Assembly: GCA_945919465.1 (NCBI GenBank)
Contig: CAMEJG010000006.1
Location: forward strand, 1 to 64,000
Origin: an uncultured Anaeroplasma sp.
GTDB lineage: Bacteria; Bacillota_I; Bacilli_A; Acholeplasmatales; Anaeroplasmataceae
Direction of reading: 5' to 3'
DNA length: 64,000 bases
Numbering within the stretch: the first letter of the stretch is position 1; every line of letters begins with the position of its first letter. Shown one piece after another: positions 46,179-57,670 of this stretch. Position numbers and translations under genes: made by a program. The notes under the pieces were generated by a model. It did not search any database, was not told where the DNA came from, and was given only the letters and a program-made list of their open reading frames with translations.

Positions 46179-46916
46179 CTTTTTATATATTTCAAATAGT
46201 CCCTCTAATGTTAAAAGCTCAACAAGCTCAACATTTGATTTACATAATGGCACTATTAATTTAGATAAGCCACCAGTGGCAAGAATAGGTAAATCATCTT
46301 TTCCTATTTCTTTTCGAATTCTTTCAATCATTCCATCTACCTGAGCAGCAGCTCCAAAAATTACACCTGATTGCATACAGGTAATAGTATTTGTAGCAAT
46401 AACCTTCTTAGGACAAACAAGCTCAATATTTGGTAATAATGCTGCATTAGATACTAATGCTTTCATTGATATTGCAACACCAGGTGCAATACTACAGCCA
46501 TAAAATATTCCATTTTTTACATAAATATATTTTGTTGCCGTACCTAAATCAATAATAATTGCCTCATTATAATGCATCATAGCACCAGCACAATCAGCAA
46601 TCATATCTGCTCCTACTGTTTTAGGATCATCTACCTTTAATTGAATTCCAGTTTTAACACCAGGACCAATTATTATTACATCCCTAGAAATATATTTATC
46701 ACACATTTTTTTTAAGGCACTAGTAACAATAGGTACAACAGATGAAATAATAACTTTTTCTGGAGAGTATTTATCTAGTAATGATTTAAATAAAATATAA
46801 TATTCATCTGCTGTTTTATCAGTAGATGTCTTAAATCTGTAGGTTTTTTCTATTACATGATTTTCTGCAAAGCCTAAAACTATACTTGTATTTCCAACAT
46901 CAACTAATAAAACCAT
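46167..46916 (-). CDS. coaX: Type III pantothenate kinase
   Basis: 249-residue CoaX of the ASKHA fold: DVGNTSIVLGF (residues 5-15), the pantothenate/ATP region GADMIADCAGA, IIDLGTATKYIYV and ATGGLSKL near the end. First step of CoA synthesis. It follows the ECF S-component gene by 12 bases, so import and phosphorylation of the vitamin are probably co-expressed. Confidence 0.93.
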   Translation of the reverse strand: MVLLVDVGNTSIVLGFAENHVIEKTYRFKTSTDKTADEYYILFKSLLDKYSPEKVIISSVVPIVTSALKKMCDKYISRDVIIIGPGVKTGIQLKVDDPKTVGADMIADCAGAMMHYNEAIIIDLGTATKYIYVKNGIFYGCSIAPGVAISMKALVSNAALLPNIELVCPKKVIATNTITCMQSGVIFGAAAQVDGMIERIRKEIGKDDLPILATGGLSKLIVPLCKSNVELVELLTLEGLFEIYKKNVA

Positions 46917-46928
46917 AAATAAACTCCT

Positions 46929-47579
46929 TTAAGCTATTTCTTCATTTAAATTCGAAAAGTCATTTGCAAATCCTAAATTATGACTTCTTGTTACAATCTT
47001 AATTATAGTTAATACTGCAGGTGCTAATACTACATTAATTGTGAACTCAATTGCGAAATTTGGACCAAATACGCCAAGGAAGATCACATAGAATGCTCCA
47101 TCAGTTGAGGTTAATTCCCAAACTGAATAGAAAAATAAAGCAGCTCCAATAATAAATATTAAAGTATTTACAACTGGTACCATTATTGTAGCTACCACTG
47201 CTGCAACAACATTAACAATTCTTTTATTTTTAGTTGTTTGACATTTATTAGCAAAATAAGCAATCGCACGATATAACCATCCAGCTAAAAAGCCTGCTAA
47301 GCCTGACTTTAATAGACATAATAGAACTGTTACTACCGGATTGACACTAAAGAATGCCATTGTACTTGGAGCAGTTAAAATAATAGCTCCCATCACCATA
47401 CCTAAGAATAATCCTGCTACAGGGCCATATAATATAGCTCCCACTGCAATAGGTATAAGTGCAAGTGTAATATTTACAGTACCAATGGTAATGTAATTAC
47501 CTAATAGCTGTAATACAACTACTAATGCAGTTAGTATTGAAATACCAACTAAACGCTTAATCATAATACTGTTTTTCAT
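46929..47579 (-). CDS. ECF transporter S-component, probably for pantothenate
   Basis: 216-residue membrane protein with about six helices and S-component features: AVGAILYGPVAGLFLGMVMGAI, SVNPVVTVLLCLLKSGLAGFLAG. It captures a vitamin for the shared ECF ATPase module, which is not in this window. Substrate is inferred only from its operon partner coaX. A short palindrome (TATGGGTCCCATA, 47608-47620) lies about 30 bases before the start. Confidence 0.78.
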   Translation of the reverse strand: MKNSIMIKRLVGISILTALVVVLQLLGNYITIGTVNITLALIPIAVGAILYGPVAGLFLGMVMGAIILTAPSTMAFFSVNPVVTVLLCLLKSGLAGFLAGWLYRAIAYFANKCQTTKNKRIVNVVAAVVATIMVPVVNTLIFIIGAALFFYSVWELTSTDGAFYVIFLGVFGPNFAIEFTINVVLAPAVLTIIKIVTRSHNLGFANDFSNLNEEIA

Positions 47580-47607
47580 ATTAATTTTCCCTTTCTTTTT
47601 AGGCCTC

Positions 47608-47620
47608 TATGGGTCCCATA
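47608..47620. promoter_or_regulatory. Palindrome in the leader of the ECF-coaX operon
   Basis: TATGGGTCCCATA, 6-bp arms around one base, within the roughly 50-base leader downstream of a minus-strand TATAAT. Its GC content stands out from the local AT-rich DNA. Operator or small leader hairpin; no named riboswitch matched. Confidence 0.35.
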
Positions 47621-47682
47621 AGCGCATATATTATATGTCTTTTTATTTAAAAAAACAAGGAAAAATTTACCTTAATAATAGA

Positions 47683-47705
47683 AAAAGCATCAAAAAGATG
47701 CTTTT
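47683..47705 (-). terminator. Terminator after the 101-residue gene
   Basis: 9-bp stem AAAAGCATC / GATGCTTTT, loop AAAAA, overlapping the stop codon; the minus-strand T tail is short. Confidence 0.68.
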
Positions 47706-48009
47706 AAACTATATCAATATCATTAGAATTTATAGAAATATCAATGTCATTAATTACTAAATGTAGTCTATCATTAAAATAAATATTATTTAAATAATAT
47801 GGCATATTAATTGAGCCATTGAAGACTATATCTTTAAAAATGAATGTTTTTACTTGATTTAAATCGATTTCAGGTCTATAGCCATTAGCTATTAATTCTA
47901 TATAAGCATTCATTTCAACTTTTAAGAATAAATTATTATCTTTTATTTTTAAATCTAATATTTTAAAATCTTCTTTATTATAGCTTTCAAAAAAGAATTT
48001 TGTTGTCAT
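47704..48009 (-). CDS. Small hypothetical protein
   Basis: 101 residues, no signal peptide or membrane segment, with alternating hydrophobic/polar beta pattern (DLKIKDNNLFLKVEMNAYIELI). Not recognised. It follows the esterase gene by 4 bases, so it is translated with it and may act in the same pathway. Confidence 0.6.
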   Translation of the reverse strand: MTTKFFFESYNKEDFKILDLKIKDNNLFLKVEMNAYIELIANGYRPEIDLNQVKTFIFKDIVFNGSINMPYYLNNIYFNDRLHLVINDIDISINSNDIDIV

Positions 48010-48013
48010 ATTT

Positions 48014-48727
48014 TTAATCCTTTAGCATTTTCCAATCAATTTCTGGATTTGAATCTAAATTTAAAAATAATTTCTTAATAGGGTCATTAGTTTTATAAAT
48101 AGCTCTAACAAATAATTCAGCTATTCTAATAGCACCCTCATAAACTAAATGAGAATGATCATTCATTCCATCTATATAGGTCGAATATTTTTGAGCTGGA
48201 AAAATCATATGAAACTTCTTTGTAGCTTCTTCTCCTAATTTTGTATATAAATCAATTGTAAGCTGATTCATATCAATACAGGTATATCCATTTTCCTTAC
48301 AAAAATCAAGCATAGCTTGTGGATATAACCCATGAGAATTAATGCATTTTCCTTCGCTAAATTTATGTCTAGTAATGGATGTAGCATAAACAATATTACC
48401 ACCATGTGATAAAACCTCATCATGAAAATAGGCTAGATTTTTTTGATATTCTCCATATGGTTCTGTATATCTACTAGGGTCATTTATTTTTTCATCATTA
48501 TGTCCAAATTGACAAATAACAAAATCTCCCTTATCCATTTCATCTAAAATTCTTTGAAATCTACCTTCAGCAATAAAGCTTTTAGTACTTCTTCCATTTT
48601 CAGCGTAATCAATTACCCTTACGCCTTCATTTACAAATAATTCAACAACTTGACCCCAACCTGTTTGTGGATAGGTAAGAATATTATTATATTTCATTGT
48701 TGAATCACCCATCATAAATATCTTCAT
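48014..48727 (-). CDS. SGNH/GDSL hydrolase, rhamnogalacturonan acetylesterase-like
   Basis: 237 residues with the four SGNH blocks: MMGDSTM (Ser about 8), the GRSTKSF glycine block, QFGHNDEK (Asn) and the C-terminal D-x-x-H in DHSHLVYEGA. The sequence is closest to rhamnogalacturonan acetylesterases that remove acetyl groups from pectin side chains. No signal peptide, so it probably acts on imported oligosaccharides. No pectin locus is visible alongside. Confidence 0.82.
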   Translation of the reverse strand: MKIFMMGDSTMKYNNILTYPQTGWGQVVELFVNEGVRVIDYAENGRSTKSFIAEGRFQRILDEMDKGDFVICQFGHNDEKINDPSRYTEPYGEYQKNLAYFHDEVLSHGGNIVYATSITRHKFSEGKCINSHGLYPQAMLDFCKENGYTCIDMNQLTIDLYTKLGEEATKKFHMIFPAQKYSTYIDGMNDHSHLVYEGAIRIAELFVRAIYKTNDPIKKLFLNLDSNPEIDWKMLKD

Positions 48728-48743
48728 AAATACCCTCCTAAAA

Positions 48744-48766
48744 AAAATAAGGGAGCGATGCTCCCT
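48744..48766 (-). terminator. Terminator after rpsU
   Basis: 7-bp stem AGGGAGC / GCTCCCT, loop GAT, with a minus-strand tail of TTATTTTTTTT. Six bases after the rpsU stop. Confidence 0.85.
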
Positions 48767-48771
48767 ATATC

Positions 48772-48945
48772 TTACTTATATTTTTTTCTTGCTTCTTGAC
48801 GCTTTTGCTTACGTACATCGCTAGGCTTCAAATAATATTGACGTTTCTTCGCCTCTTGAAGGTTACCAGATCTAGACACATCACGTTTGAATCTACGTAA
48901 AACATCTTCGATACTCTCTTTTTCACGTACAACAATCTTTGGCAT
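48772..48945 (-). CDS. rpsU: Ribosomal protein S21
   Basis: 57 residues: [19 protein letters not shown]... with RKKYK-type basic end. Binds the 30S subunit near the anti-Shine-Dalgarno. Start at ATG 48945, 8 bases after GGAGG; six upstream codons in frame are not used. Confidence 0.93.
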   Translation of the reverse strand: MPKIVVREKESIEDVLRRFKRDVSRSGNLQEAKKRQYYLKPSDVRKQKRQEARKKYK

Positions 48946-49071
48946 AACTAAGCCTCCTTCCAAGGACGAATTCCTAAGACATTATAGCAAATGAATGAAA
49001 AATTGTAAAGTATTTTTTTATGTTTTTTCCATTTTTAACAAATTTTTTTTAAATGCAAGTCAAAATAACAA

Positions 49072-50367
49072 TTATTCTCCTATTATTTTTCCAAATAACA
49101 TATCATTTTTTAATTCAAAAATTTCTACATCAACTTGTTTTCTTAATAGTTTTTTATCTAAAGGTAAATGAACATTTAAAAAATTTGAGGTATGTCCAAT
49201 CATTAAATTATCCTTTAATTCCTGTTCAACAATCACATCAAGTCTTTTACCAATTTGAGACTTATAATATTTTTCTTCTAGACTATCAGATAATTCTATT
49301 AATCTTTTTGTTCTTTCTTTTTTGATATTATCCTTCACTTGAGGCATTAGGGCTGCCTTAGTTCCCTTTCTTAATGAATATGGGAAAACATGAAGCTTAG
49401 AAAAACCTATTTCCTTACAAAATTCCATTGTTTCAATAAAATCTTCTTCTTCCTCATAAGGAAAGCCTACAATAACATCCGTAGTTAAGGAAATATCAGG
49501 TCGAGCATTTTTAATTTTATTTACTTTATTAAGGAAATAAGCTTTATCATAACGTCTTTCCATTTTAGATAATATTTTATCAGAACCAGATTGAAGTGGC
49601 AAATGTAAATGATTAGCTAAAATTTTATTATTTCTCATAAGCTCAATAAAATCATCATCAACCTCATTTATTTCTATAGAAGATAATCTTAATCTTTTTA
49701 ATAGGGGAACCTCTTCTAATATTCTTTTAACAAGCTTAGATAAATTAGTATTATTATCCATATATCTTCCTGTATGAATTCCCGATAATACTACCTCAAT
49801 ATAACCCATTTCAGTAACTCTTTTTAATTCGGAAATAACATCATCTGCGCATTTACATCTTACTGGACCTCTAGCATAAGGAATAATACAATAGGTACAG
49901 AAATTTTCACATCCATCTTCAATTTTCACAAACGCTCTAGTGTGATCATATGTAGTGACCTCAAGCTTTTCATATTCATGAGTTTCTAATATATCTAATA
50001 TATTAATATATTTTTCTTTCACTTCTGTATCTAACATTTTTTCTATTTGTAATACTACATCCTTTTTATTGCCATTTCCAACTAAAATATCAACACCTTC
50101 AATAGTCTTTGCCTCTGGATTTGTTTGAGAATAGCAGCCCATTACACAAATAATTGCCTCTGGATTCATATTAATACATTTATGAATCATCTTTCTACTT
50201 TTCGCATCAGCCATATTAGTAACAGAACAGGTGTTTATTACATATACATCACATTTCTCGTTTGCATCTGTTATACTAAAGCCTCTTTCTATTAATTCGT
50301 TTTTTAAAGCATTAGATTCATAAATATTTACCTTACAGCCTAAGGTAATAAAACCAACCTGTCTCAT
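49072..50367 (-). CDS. mtaB: tRNA t6A37 methylthiotransferase MtaB
   Basis: 431-residue radical-SAM methylthiotransferase. N-terminal UPF0004 domain with FITLGCKVNIYES and MGCYSQ cysteines, radical-SAM motif C-x3-C-x2-C in CENFCTYCIIPYARGP (about 155), and C-terminal TRAM domain. Converts t6A37 to ms2t6A37 in tRNA. The start overlaps the rsmE stop by 4 bases. Confidence 0.94.
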   Translation of the reverse strand: MRQVGFITLGCKVNIYESNALKNELIERGFSITDANEKCDVYVINTCSVTNMADAKSRKMIHKCINMNPEAIICVMGCYSQTNPEAKTIEGVDILVGNGNKKDVVLQIEKMLDTEVKEKYINILDILETHEYEKLEVTTYDHTRAFVKIEDGCENFCTYCIIPYARGPVRCKCADDVISELKRVTEMGYIEVVLSGIHTGRYMDNNTNLSKLVKRILEEVPLLKRLRLSSIEINEVDDDFIELMRNNKILANHLHLPLQSGSDKILSKMERRYDKAYFLNKVNKIKNARPDISLTTDVIVGFPYEEEEDFIETMEFCKEIGFSKLHVFPYSLRKGTKAALMPQVKDNIKKERTKRLIELSDSLEEKYYKSQIGKRLDVIVEQELKDNLMIGHTSNFLNVHLPLDKKLLRKQVDVEIFELKNDMLFGKIIGE

Positions 50368-51101
50368 TTTTTCAACTCCATTTCATAGCTAATAGCACTT
50401 AAACAATAAAATACCGCTGTTTCTGTTCTTAATATTCTAGGTCCTAAGCTTGCTGGAGTAAAGCCAATTGATTTTAAATAATTTAGCTCACTATCATCTA
50501 TGCCACCTTCAGGACCAATAACTATTGCGATTCTATCATTTATTTTTAAATTAGAAATAATTCGTTTAAAATTTGTCAATTCATTATTTTTAGCATTTTC
50601 TTCATAACATAATATTTTATGATTATATGAAGAAAAATCTATTTTTTTAAGATCTAAAATATCATCTACTAATGGCACAATATTTCTATTACTTTGTTCT
50701 GCTGCTTCCTTTGCAATTTTATTAAATCTAGTTAATTTAGCTTCCTTCTTTTTAGGATCAAGTTTAAATAATGAACGTTTCATTAATGTAGGAGTAAAAA
50801 GACTAGCACCTAATTCAGTACCATGTTTTATTATTTCTTCTATTTTATCAGCCTTTGGATATCCCTGAAAAATAGATACAAAAACCGGCAACTCAACATT
50901 GCCGATTTGCTCTTCTATAATTTCAAAAGATACCTCATTACTAGAAATAGTTTTTAAGCTAACTAAATAGTTTTTCTCTCCATCACTGACTAAAATTCTA
51001 TCATTAACCTTAAAACGCATTACATTAGAAATATGATGACAATCATCACCAGAAATTATATGATTTTTTAAATCATTTTTTGTAATGAAGTATTTTTGCA
51101 T
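50364..51101 (-). CDS. rsmE: 16S rRNA m3U1498 methyltransferase
   Basis: 245-residue SPOUT methyltransferase with the knot motifs AIVIGPEGGIDDSEL and LGPRILRTETA and a PUA-like N-terminal domain. Methylates U1498 of 16S rRNA. Middle gene of a three-gene operon (membrane protein, rsmE, mtaB). Confidence 0.93.
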   Translation of the reverse strand: MQKYFITKNDLKNHIISGDDCHHISNVMRFKVNDRILVSDGEKNYLVSLKTISSNEVSFEIIEEQIGNVELPVFVSIFQGYPKADKIEEIIKHGTELGASLFTPTLMKRSLFKLDPKKKEAKLTRFNKIAKEAAEQSNRNIVPLVDDILDLKKIDFSSYNHKILCYEENAKNNELTNFKRIISNLKINDRIAIVIGPEGGIDDSELNYLKSIGFTPASLGPRILRTETAVFYCLSAISYEMELKK

Positions 51102-51102
51102 A

Positions 51103-51756
51103 TTAGTTTTCCTTATATTTATCTAGTTTAATTTTAGCTAAAACTAAAACAAATGAGGAGATTACAACTCCAACAAAATATGTACTAGAATAGAATAACG
51201 ATAATGCTAAAGAAGTAAAGAAATCTTGTCCTGAAGATATATAAGAAATAAAATTAAAGACAAAAGTATATAAGAAGAATGCTACACCTACAAAGTATAA
51301 AACTAATCCTGTGTTAAATAAATAATATAAAGGGTTCTTTAAATTATTCTTTGCAGCTTTGCATACCATTTCAAAGGTTTCATTATCCATAGCCTCTGTT
51401 GTGATAACATCATAAGCATAAGGCTTAAGATCCTTTCTTTCATCAACATCACCCTTATTATTTTCAACTAAAGGTAATACAAATACTAATTCCATAGTGT
51501 CTAAATTCCTATATAAATTATATACCTTTTTATATTTTTTCTCATAATCAACCTTTTCAAGCCTTGAAAAATCAACAGTTGGCTTTTCTTCCTGCTTAAA
51601 ACATCCGAATTTTATTAAAGAAGTAGCCTTTTCATAATCTAATCTAGCACGCTCAAAGCCTAAAAGCTTTTCATATTCTTTCTTTTCCTTTTTCTCAGGG
51701 ATATAATTATTTTCAGTTTCAATTTCTTCTAAACCATCAAATTGATTTTGTTCCAT
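51103..51756 (-). CDS. Hypothetical membrane protein upstream of rsmE
   Basis: 217 residues. A charged N-terminal half with Glu/Lys-rich helices is followed by two membrane helices (about 145-170 and 185-212). Not recognised. Its stop is 1 base from the rsmE start. Start placed at ATG 51756, 7 bases after AGGAGG; two more upstream codons (TTG first) are unlikely to be used. Confidence 0.65.
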   Translation of the reverse strand: MEQNQFDGLEEIETENNYIPEKKEKKEYEKLLGFERARLDYEKATSLIKFGCFKQEEKPTVDFSRLEKVDYEKKYKKVYNLYRNLDTMELVFVLPLVENNKGDVDERKDLKPYAYDVITTEAMDNETFEMVCKAAKNNLKNPLYYLFNTGLVLYFVGVAFFLYTFVFNFISYISSGQDFFTSLALSLFYSSTYFVGVVISSFVLVLAKIKLDKYKEN

Positions 51757-51822
51757 ATACAATCCTCCTAAAAAATACTAGATTTATTATAACAATTTTA
51801 AAGTCTTTATTCAAGACTAATC

Positions 51823-51857
51823 AAAAAAAAGGCTAAATACAAATAAATATTTAACCT
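51823..51857 (-). terminator. Terminator after dnaJ
   Basis: 10-bp stem AGGCTAAATA / TATTTAACCT with one mismatch and a minus-strand run of eight T, 11 bases after the dnaJ stop. Confidence 0.8.
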
Positions 51858-51867
51858 CAAATTAATC

Positions 51868-52992
51868 CTATTTAAATAAATTTTTAAACTTTTCCCAAGG
51901 AGATTTCTTTTCTTTATTCTCACATTGTCCTAATTTTGTAATTAATTCCTTCTCTTCTTGTGTTAGATTTGTAGGAACTACAACATTACAAATAACAATT
52001 TGATCACCACGTTGTACACCACCCTTAGGATTCTTTGTACCTCTACCACGCATTCTAAGCTTAGTACCTGGTTGAGTACCTGCGGGAATCTTTAGTGATA
52101 CATTTCCATCAATTGTAGGAACTTCAATAGTATCTCCTAAAGCTGCTTGAGTATAGCTTAGTGGTATTGCAAGAATAATATCAAGTCCATCTCTTTTGAA
52201 GTTTGGATGCTCACCAACATTGAAGGTTATATATAAGTCTCCATTAGGACCACCATTTAATCCAGCCTCACCATAGCCTTCCATTCTAAGTGTCATACCA
52301 TTTTGCATACCTGCTGGAATGCTAACCTCAACATCCTTAGTCTTACGAACACGGCCCTTACCACCACATTCGCTGCATTTTTTTGTAATAATCTTACCCT
52401 TTCCACCACAATCTGGACAGTTTGTCTCTACATTTGTATAGCCAAAGATAGTTTGTTGACGCATAATAACGCGTCCACGACCATTACATTTTGTACAGGT
52501 ACGAATATCATTTTTAGAGTCAGCTCCTGTTCCTCCACAATGAATACATTCCTCATCAACTGTCAATCTAATTTTCTTTTTACAACCATATACAGCGTCT
52601 TCAAAGCTTATACTCATTTGTTTTTCAATATCATTTCCTTGTCTTGGAGAATTTCCGCCTGAGCGTCTTGCACCACCACCAAAGAATTGATTGATTATAT
52701 CATCAAAGCCGCCGAAGCCTGATGCGCCACCAAAGCCACCAAAGCCTGATCCACCACCACCGAAGCCTTGTGTAGGATCATCAAAGCCAAATTGATCATA
52801 TCTTGCCTTTTTTTGTTCATCAGATAAGGTGTCATAAGCCTCATTGATTTCCTTAAATTTTTCTTCAGCGCCAGGTTCTTTGTTCACATCTGGATGATAT
52901 TTTTTTGCAAGAGAACGATATGCTTTCTTAATTTCTTCTTGAGAAGCGCCTTTTTGCAAACCAAGCACCTCATAATAATCTCTTTTAGCCAT
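51868..52992 (-). CDS. dnaJ: Chaperone protein DnaJ
   Basis: 374-residue type I J-protein: J domain with HPD ([15 protein letters not shown]), Gly/Phe region ([15 protein letters not shown]), four C-x2-C-x-G-x-G zinc repeats ([32 protein letters not shown]) and the C-terminal substrate domain. Stimulates DnaK. Start at ATG 52992 with GGGGTG; last gene of the hrcA operon. Confidence 0.96.
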   Translation of the reverse strand: MAKRDYYEVLGLQKGASQEEIKKAYRSLAKKYHPDVNKEPGAEEKFKEINEAYDTLSDEQKKARYDQFGFDDPTQGFGGGGSGFGGFGGASGFGGFDDIINQFFGGGARRSGGNSPRQGNDIEKQMSISFEDAVYGCKKKIRLTVDEECIHCGGTGADSKNDIRTCTKCNGRGRVIMRQQTIFGYTNVETNCPDCGGKGKIITKKCSECGGKGRVRKTKDVEVSIPAGMQNGMTLRMEGYGEAGLNGGPNGDLYITFNVGEHPNFKRDGLDIILAIPLSYTQAALGDTIEVPTIDGNVSLKIPAGTQPGTKLRMRGRGTKNPKGGVQRGDQIVICNVVVPTNLTQEEKELITKLGQCENKEKKSPWEKFKNLFK

Positions 52993-53021
52993 AATCACAC
53001 CCCATTTTTATTCAGTAATGA

Positions 53022-53044
53022 AGGGCCCCTTTATGAGCCCTTCT
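53022..53044 (-). other. Hairpin between dnaK and dnaJ
   Basis: Stem AAGGGCCC / GAGCCCTT (one imperfect pair), GC-rich relative to its surroundings, without a strong T tail. May act as an mRNA processing or partial termination site that lowers dnaJ relative to dnaK. Confidence 0.5.
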
Positions 53045-53065
53045 TGTAATATAAATCACTTTTTA

Positions 53066-55539
<2,474 letters not shown>

Positions 55540-55548
55540 TTAAAACAC

Positions 55549-56565
55549 CTACCTACCATTTATTTTTTGCATACTCTTAGCAACATATTCAAGTAATGGA
55601 ATAACTCCACGATAATTCATACGAGTTGGACCTACTAAAAGTATTGTTCCATATTCATTATCATTGATATAATATGGAATAGTAATAATAGTGCAGCTTT
55701 CTAATCCATCACATAAGTTTTCCTTACCTATATGAATCTTTAGTCCACCATCTTGATTTTGAATAAATGCTTTCATAACCTCACTATCAACAGCCTTCAA
55801 AATCTTTTGCATAATTTCATGATTTTGAAATTCTGGTTGATTAAATAATCTAGACAATCCAGAATCTACAGTTTCCTTATCAAGAAATCTCGTAAATGCC
55901 TTAATCATAAAGTTAAGAATATCATCCTGAAAATCTACCATTTGTCTAATACGAGGCTTTGCTGCCTCCTTAGATAAAATATCTCTAATTTCATAAACTG
56001 AATGACCGTACATTGCAGTATCAAACATTGATATTATACGCATTAAATCATCCATTTTATACCCTCTAGGAATAGTAATCTTTTGAGATTCTACAACTCC
56101 TGTTGAGGTTACAATTAATAATACTGCTTCATCATCACCTAATGGAACAATTTCAAGCTTATATACATACGCAAAATCATTTGCCGATGCAACAAAAGAC
56201 GTATAATATCCTGTAAGTTCACTAATAAATGATGCAAGCTTTTTATTAATATTTTCTTTAGTATTATAAGGATTATCAAATATTTCATCGATATATTTAA
56301 AATATTCAGTAACATCATCATCACGAATAATTAAATGATCAACATAATATCTATATCCTCTTTCAGAAGGCACTCTACCTGATGAGGTATGAGTCTTTTT
56401 TAAATATCCTTCTTCCTCAAGATGCTGCATTTCATATCTTAAGGTTGCTGATGAAAAGGTTAAATATGGTTTTTCTGTCAATGCTTTAGAACCAACTGGC
56501 TCATTAGTAGTAACATACTCTTCAATAATTGCCTTTAATATTAATTTTTGTCTATCACTTAGCAT
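55549..56565 (-). CDS. hrcA: Heat-inducible repressor HrcA
   Basis: 338 residues: N-terminal winged helix (LSDRQKLILKAIIEEY, EPVGSKAL, SATLRYEMQHLEEEGYLKKTHTSSGRVPSERGYRYYVD) and the GAF-like C-terminal domain. Represses its own operon through CIRCE, two of which lie directly upstream. First gene of the chaperone operon. Confidence 0.96.
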   Translation of the reverse strand: MLSDRQKLILKAIIEEYVTTNEPVGSKALTEKPYLTFSSATLRYEMQHLEEEGYLKKTHTSSGRVPSERGYRYYVDHLIIRDDDVTEYFKYIDEIFDNPYNTKENINKKLASFISELTGYYTSFVASANDFAYVYKLEIVPLGDDEAVLLIVTSTGVVESQKITIPRGYKMDDLMRIISMFDTAMYGHSVYEIRDILSKEAAKPRIRQMVDFQDDILNFMIKAFTRFLDKETVDSGLSRLFNQPEFQNHEIMQKILKAVDSEVMKAFIQNQDGGLKIHIGKENLCDGLESCTIITIPYYINDNEYGTILLVGPTRMNYRGVIPLLEYVAKSMQKINGR

Positions 56566-56582
56566 TTAATCACCTCTTCATC

Positions 56583-56607
56583 TAGCACTCTTTTCTCTCA
56601 AGTGCAA
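56583..56607 (-). promoter_or_regulatory. CIRCE operator, hrcA-proximal
   Basis: TAGCACTC, 9-base spacer, AAGTGCAA: an imperfect match to the CIRCE inverted repeat TTAGCACTC-N9-GAGTGCTAA. Placed at and after the transcription start, as usual for HrcA control. Confidence 0.82.
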
Positions 56608-56611
56608 TTAT

Positions 56612-56639
56612 ATTATATCACAACTTTTGGCACTGTCAA
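56612..56639 (-). promoter_or_regulatory. Sigma-A promoter of the hrcA operon
   Basis: Minus strand TTGACA (56634-56639), 16-base spacer, TATAAT (56612-56617); a second TATAAT lies at 56607-56612. The -35 lies within the distal CIRCE. Confidence 0.8.
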
Positions 56640-56653
56640 CAAAAAAGTGCTAA
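56627..56653 (-). promoter_or_regulatory. CIRCE operator, distal
   Basis: TTGGCACTG, 9-base spacer, AAGTGCTAA: a second CIRCE with correct 9-9-9 spacing, overlapping the -35. Two CIRCEs therefore bracket the promoter. Confidence 0.8.
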
Positions 56654-56658
56654 AAATA

Positions 56659-56680
56659 TAAAAAGACCCAAATGGGCCTT
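56659..56680 (-). terminator. Terminator after the MBL hydrolase
   Basis: 8-bp stem AAAGACCC / GGGCCTTT (one G-T), loop AAAT, minus-strand T tail; 7 bases after the stop. Confidence 0.75.
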
Positions 56681-56686
56681 TATATT

Positions 56687-57304
56687 CTATAAATCAGTTA
56701 AGAAAGGATTATGCTTTTTTTCATATCCGATTGTAGTCATATCATTATGTCCTGGATATAACACTTTAGAATCATCATATAGATTAAAAAGCTTCTTAAT
56801 TGATTTTTTCAAATCAGTTAAGCTTCCTCCTATAAAATCGCTTCTTCCAATAGACATATTAAATATTGTATCACCACAAAATAAATCTCCATTTATTTCA
56901 TAAACCATGCCACCCTTAGAATGCCCTGGAGTTGAAATACATTTAATTTTAAAATCAGATATCTCTATTATATCATTATCATTAACAGTCTTAATTGAAA
57001 TTTCAGTTGGATTATAGCTTCTTTTATAACCAAAAACATTATATAACGAATCATTTAAATCATATATCATATTTTTATCATTTAAACCGATGTATATATC
57101 GATATTCTTAAAATATCCTATACCGTCTATATGATCAAAATGACCATGAGTTAAAAATACTGCTTTAACAGAATATTTGCTTGTAATTATTTTATAGTTA
57201 TTTAAAAAATTTTGTCCCGGATCAATTACGATGCATTCTTTTTTATCATTTGATATTACATAACAATTAGAAAAAACAAATCCACAGCATAATGATTCAA
57301 CCAT
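56687..57304 (-). CDS. MBL-fold metal-dependent hydrolase (glyoxalase II-like)
   Basis: 205 residues with T-H-x-H-x-D-H in LTHGHFDHIDG (about 52), STPGHSKGGM, FCGDTIF and YPGHNDMT. Small glyoxalase II-like or YcbL-type hydrolases share this; the natural thioester substrate is unknown. Confidence 0.85.
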   Translation of the reverse strand: MVESLCCGFVFSNCYVISNDKKECIVIDPGQNFLNNYKIITSKYSVKAVFLTHGHFDHIDGIGYFKNIDIYIGLNDKNMIYDLNDSLYNVFGYKRSYNPTEISIKTVNDNDIIEISDFKIKCISTPGHSKGGMVYEINGDLFCGDTIFNMSIGRSDFIGGSLTDLKKSIKKLFNLYDDSKVLYPGHNDMTTIGYEKKHNPFLTDL

Positions 57305-57327
57305 ATTTATCCTCCTAAAATATAAAA

Positions 57328-57347
57328 AAAGGTTTATTCAAACCTTT
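57328..57347 (-). terminator. Terminator after rpmG
   Basis: 8-bp stem AAAGGTTT / AAACCTTT, loop ATTC, minus-strand T-rich tail, between rpmG and the MBL gene. Confidence 0.8.
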
Positions 57348-57361
57348 AATTATCTTAAATA

Positions 57362-57511
57362 TTACTTCTTTTCTTTATGTGTAGTGTGCTTACGGCAATG
57401 AGGACAATATTTCTTAATCTCCATTCTTTCAGGAGTAGTCTTCTTGTTCTTGTCTGTATAATAATTTTCGTTCTTGCACTCTGAACAAATTAGTTTAACT
57501 AAATCACGCAT
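57362..57511 (-). CDS. rpmG: Ribosomal protein L33
   Basis: 49 residues, ATG at 57511 with GGAGGG 7 bases upstream: [19 protein letters not shown], then [17 protein letters not shown]. Both C-x2-C pairs are present, so this is the zinc-containing form. It lies in the gap between the MBL gene and ispG. Confidence 0.92.
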   Translation of the reverse strand: MRDLVKLICSECKNENYYTDKNKKTTPERMEIKKYCPHCRKHTTHKEKK

Positions 57512-57670
57512 TTCTTTTTCCCTCCAGACCTAAAGATTTTTCCTAAGATATTATAACAAAATAAATTTTTAAATGCAACATTAATTTTATTATTTTTATT
57601 AAAATATGACATTTTTTGTTGTATAATAATAATAAAGGAGCATATTATATTTAAAAAATATAAAAATAAT

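Noticed and set aside
47600-47640. Possible preQ1 or pantothenate riboswitch ahead of the ECF gene
   Set aside because: The leader has no A-rich tail and hairpin arrangement matching preQ1-I, and no two-bulge stem as in the pan motif. Only a palindrome can be supported.
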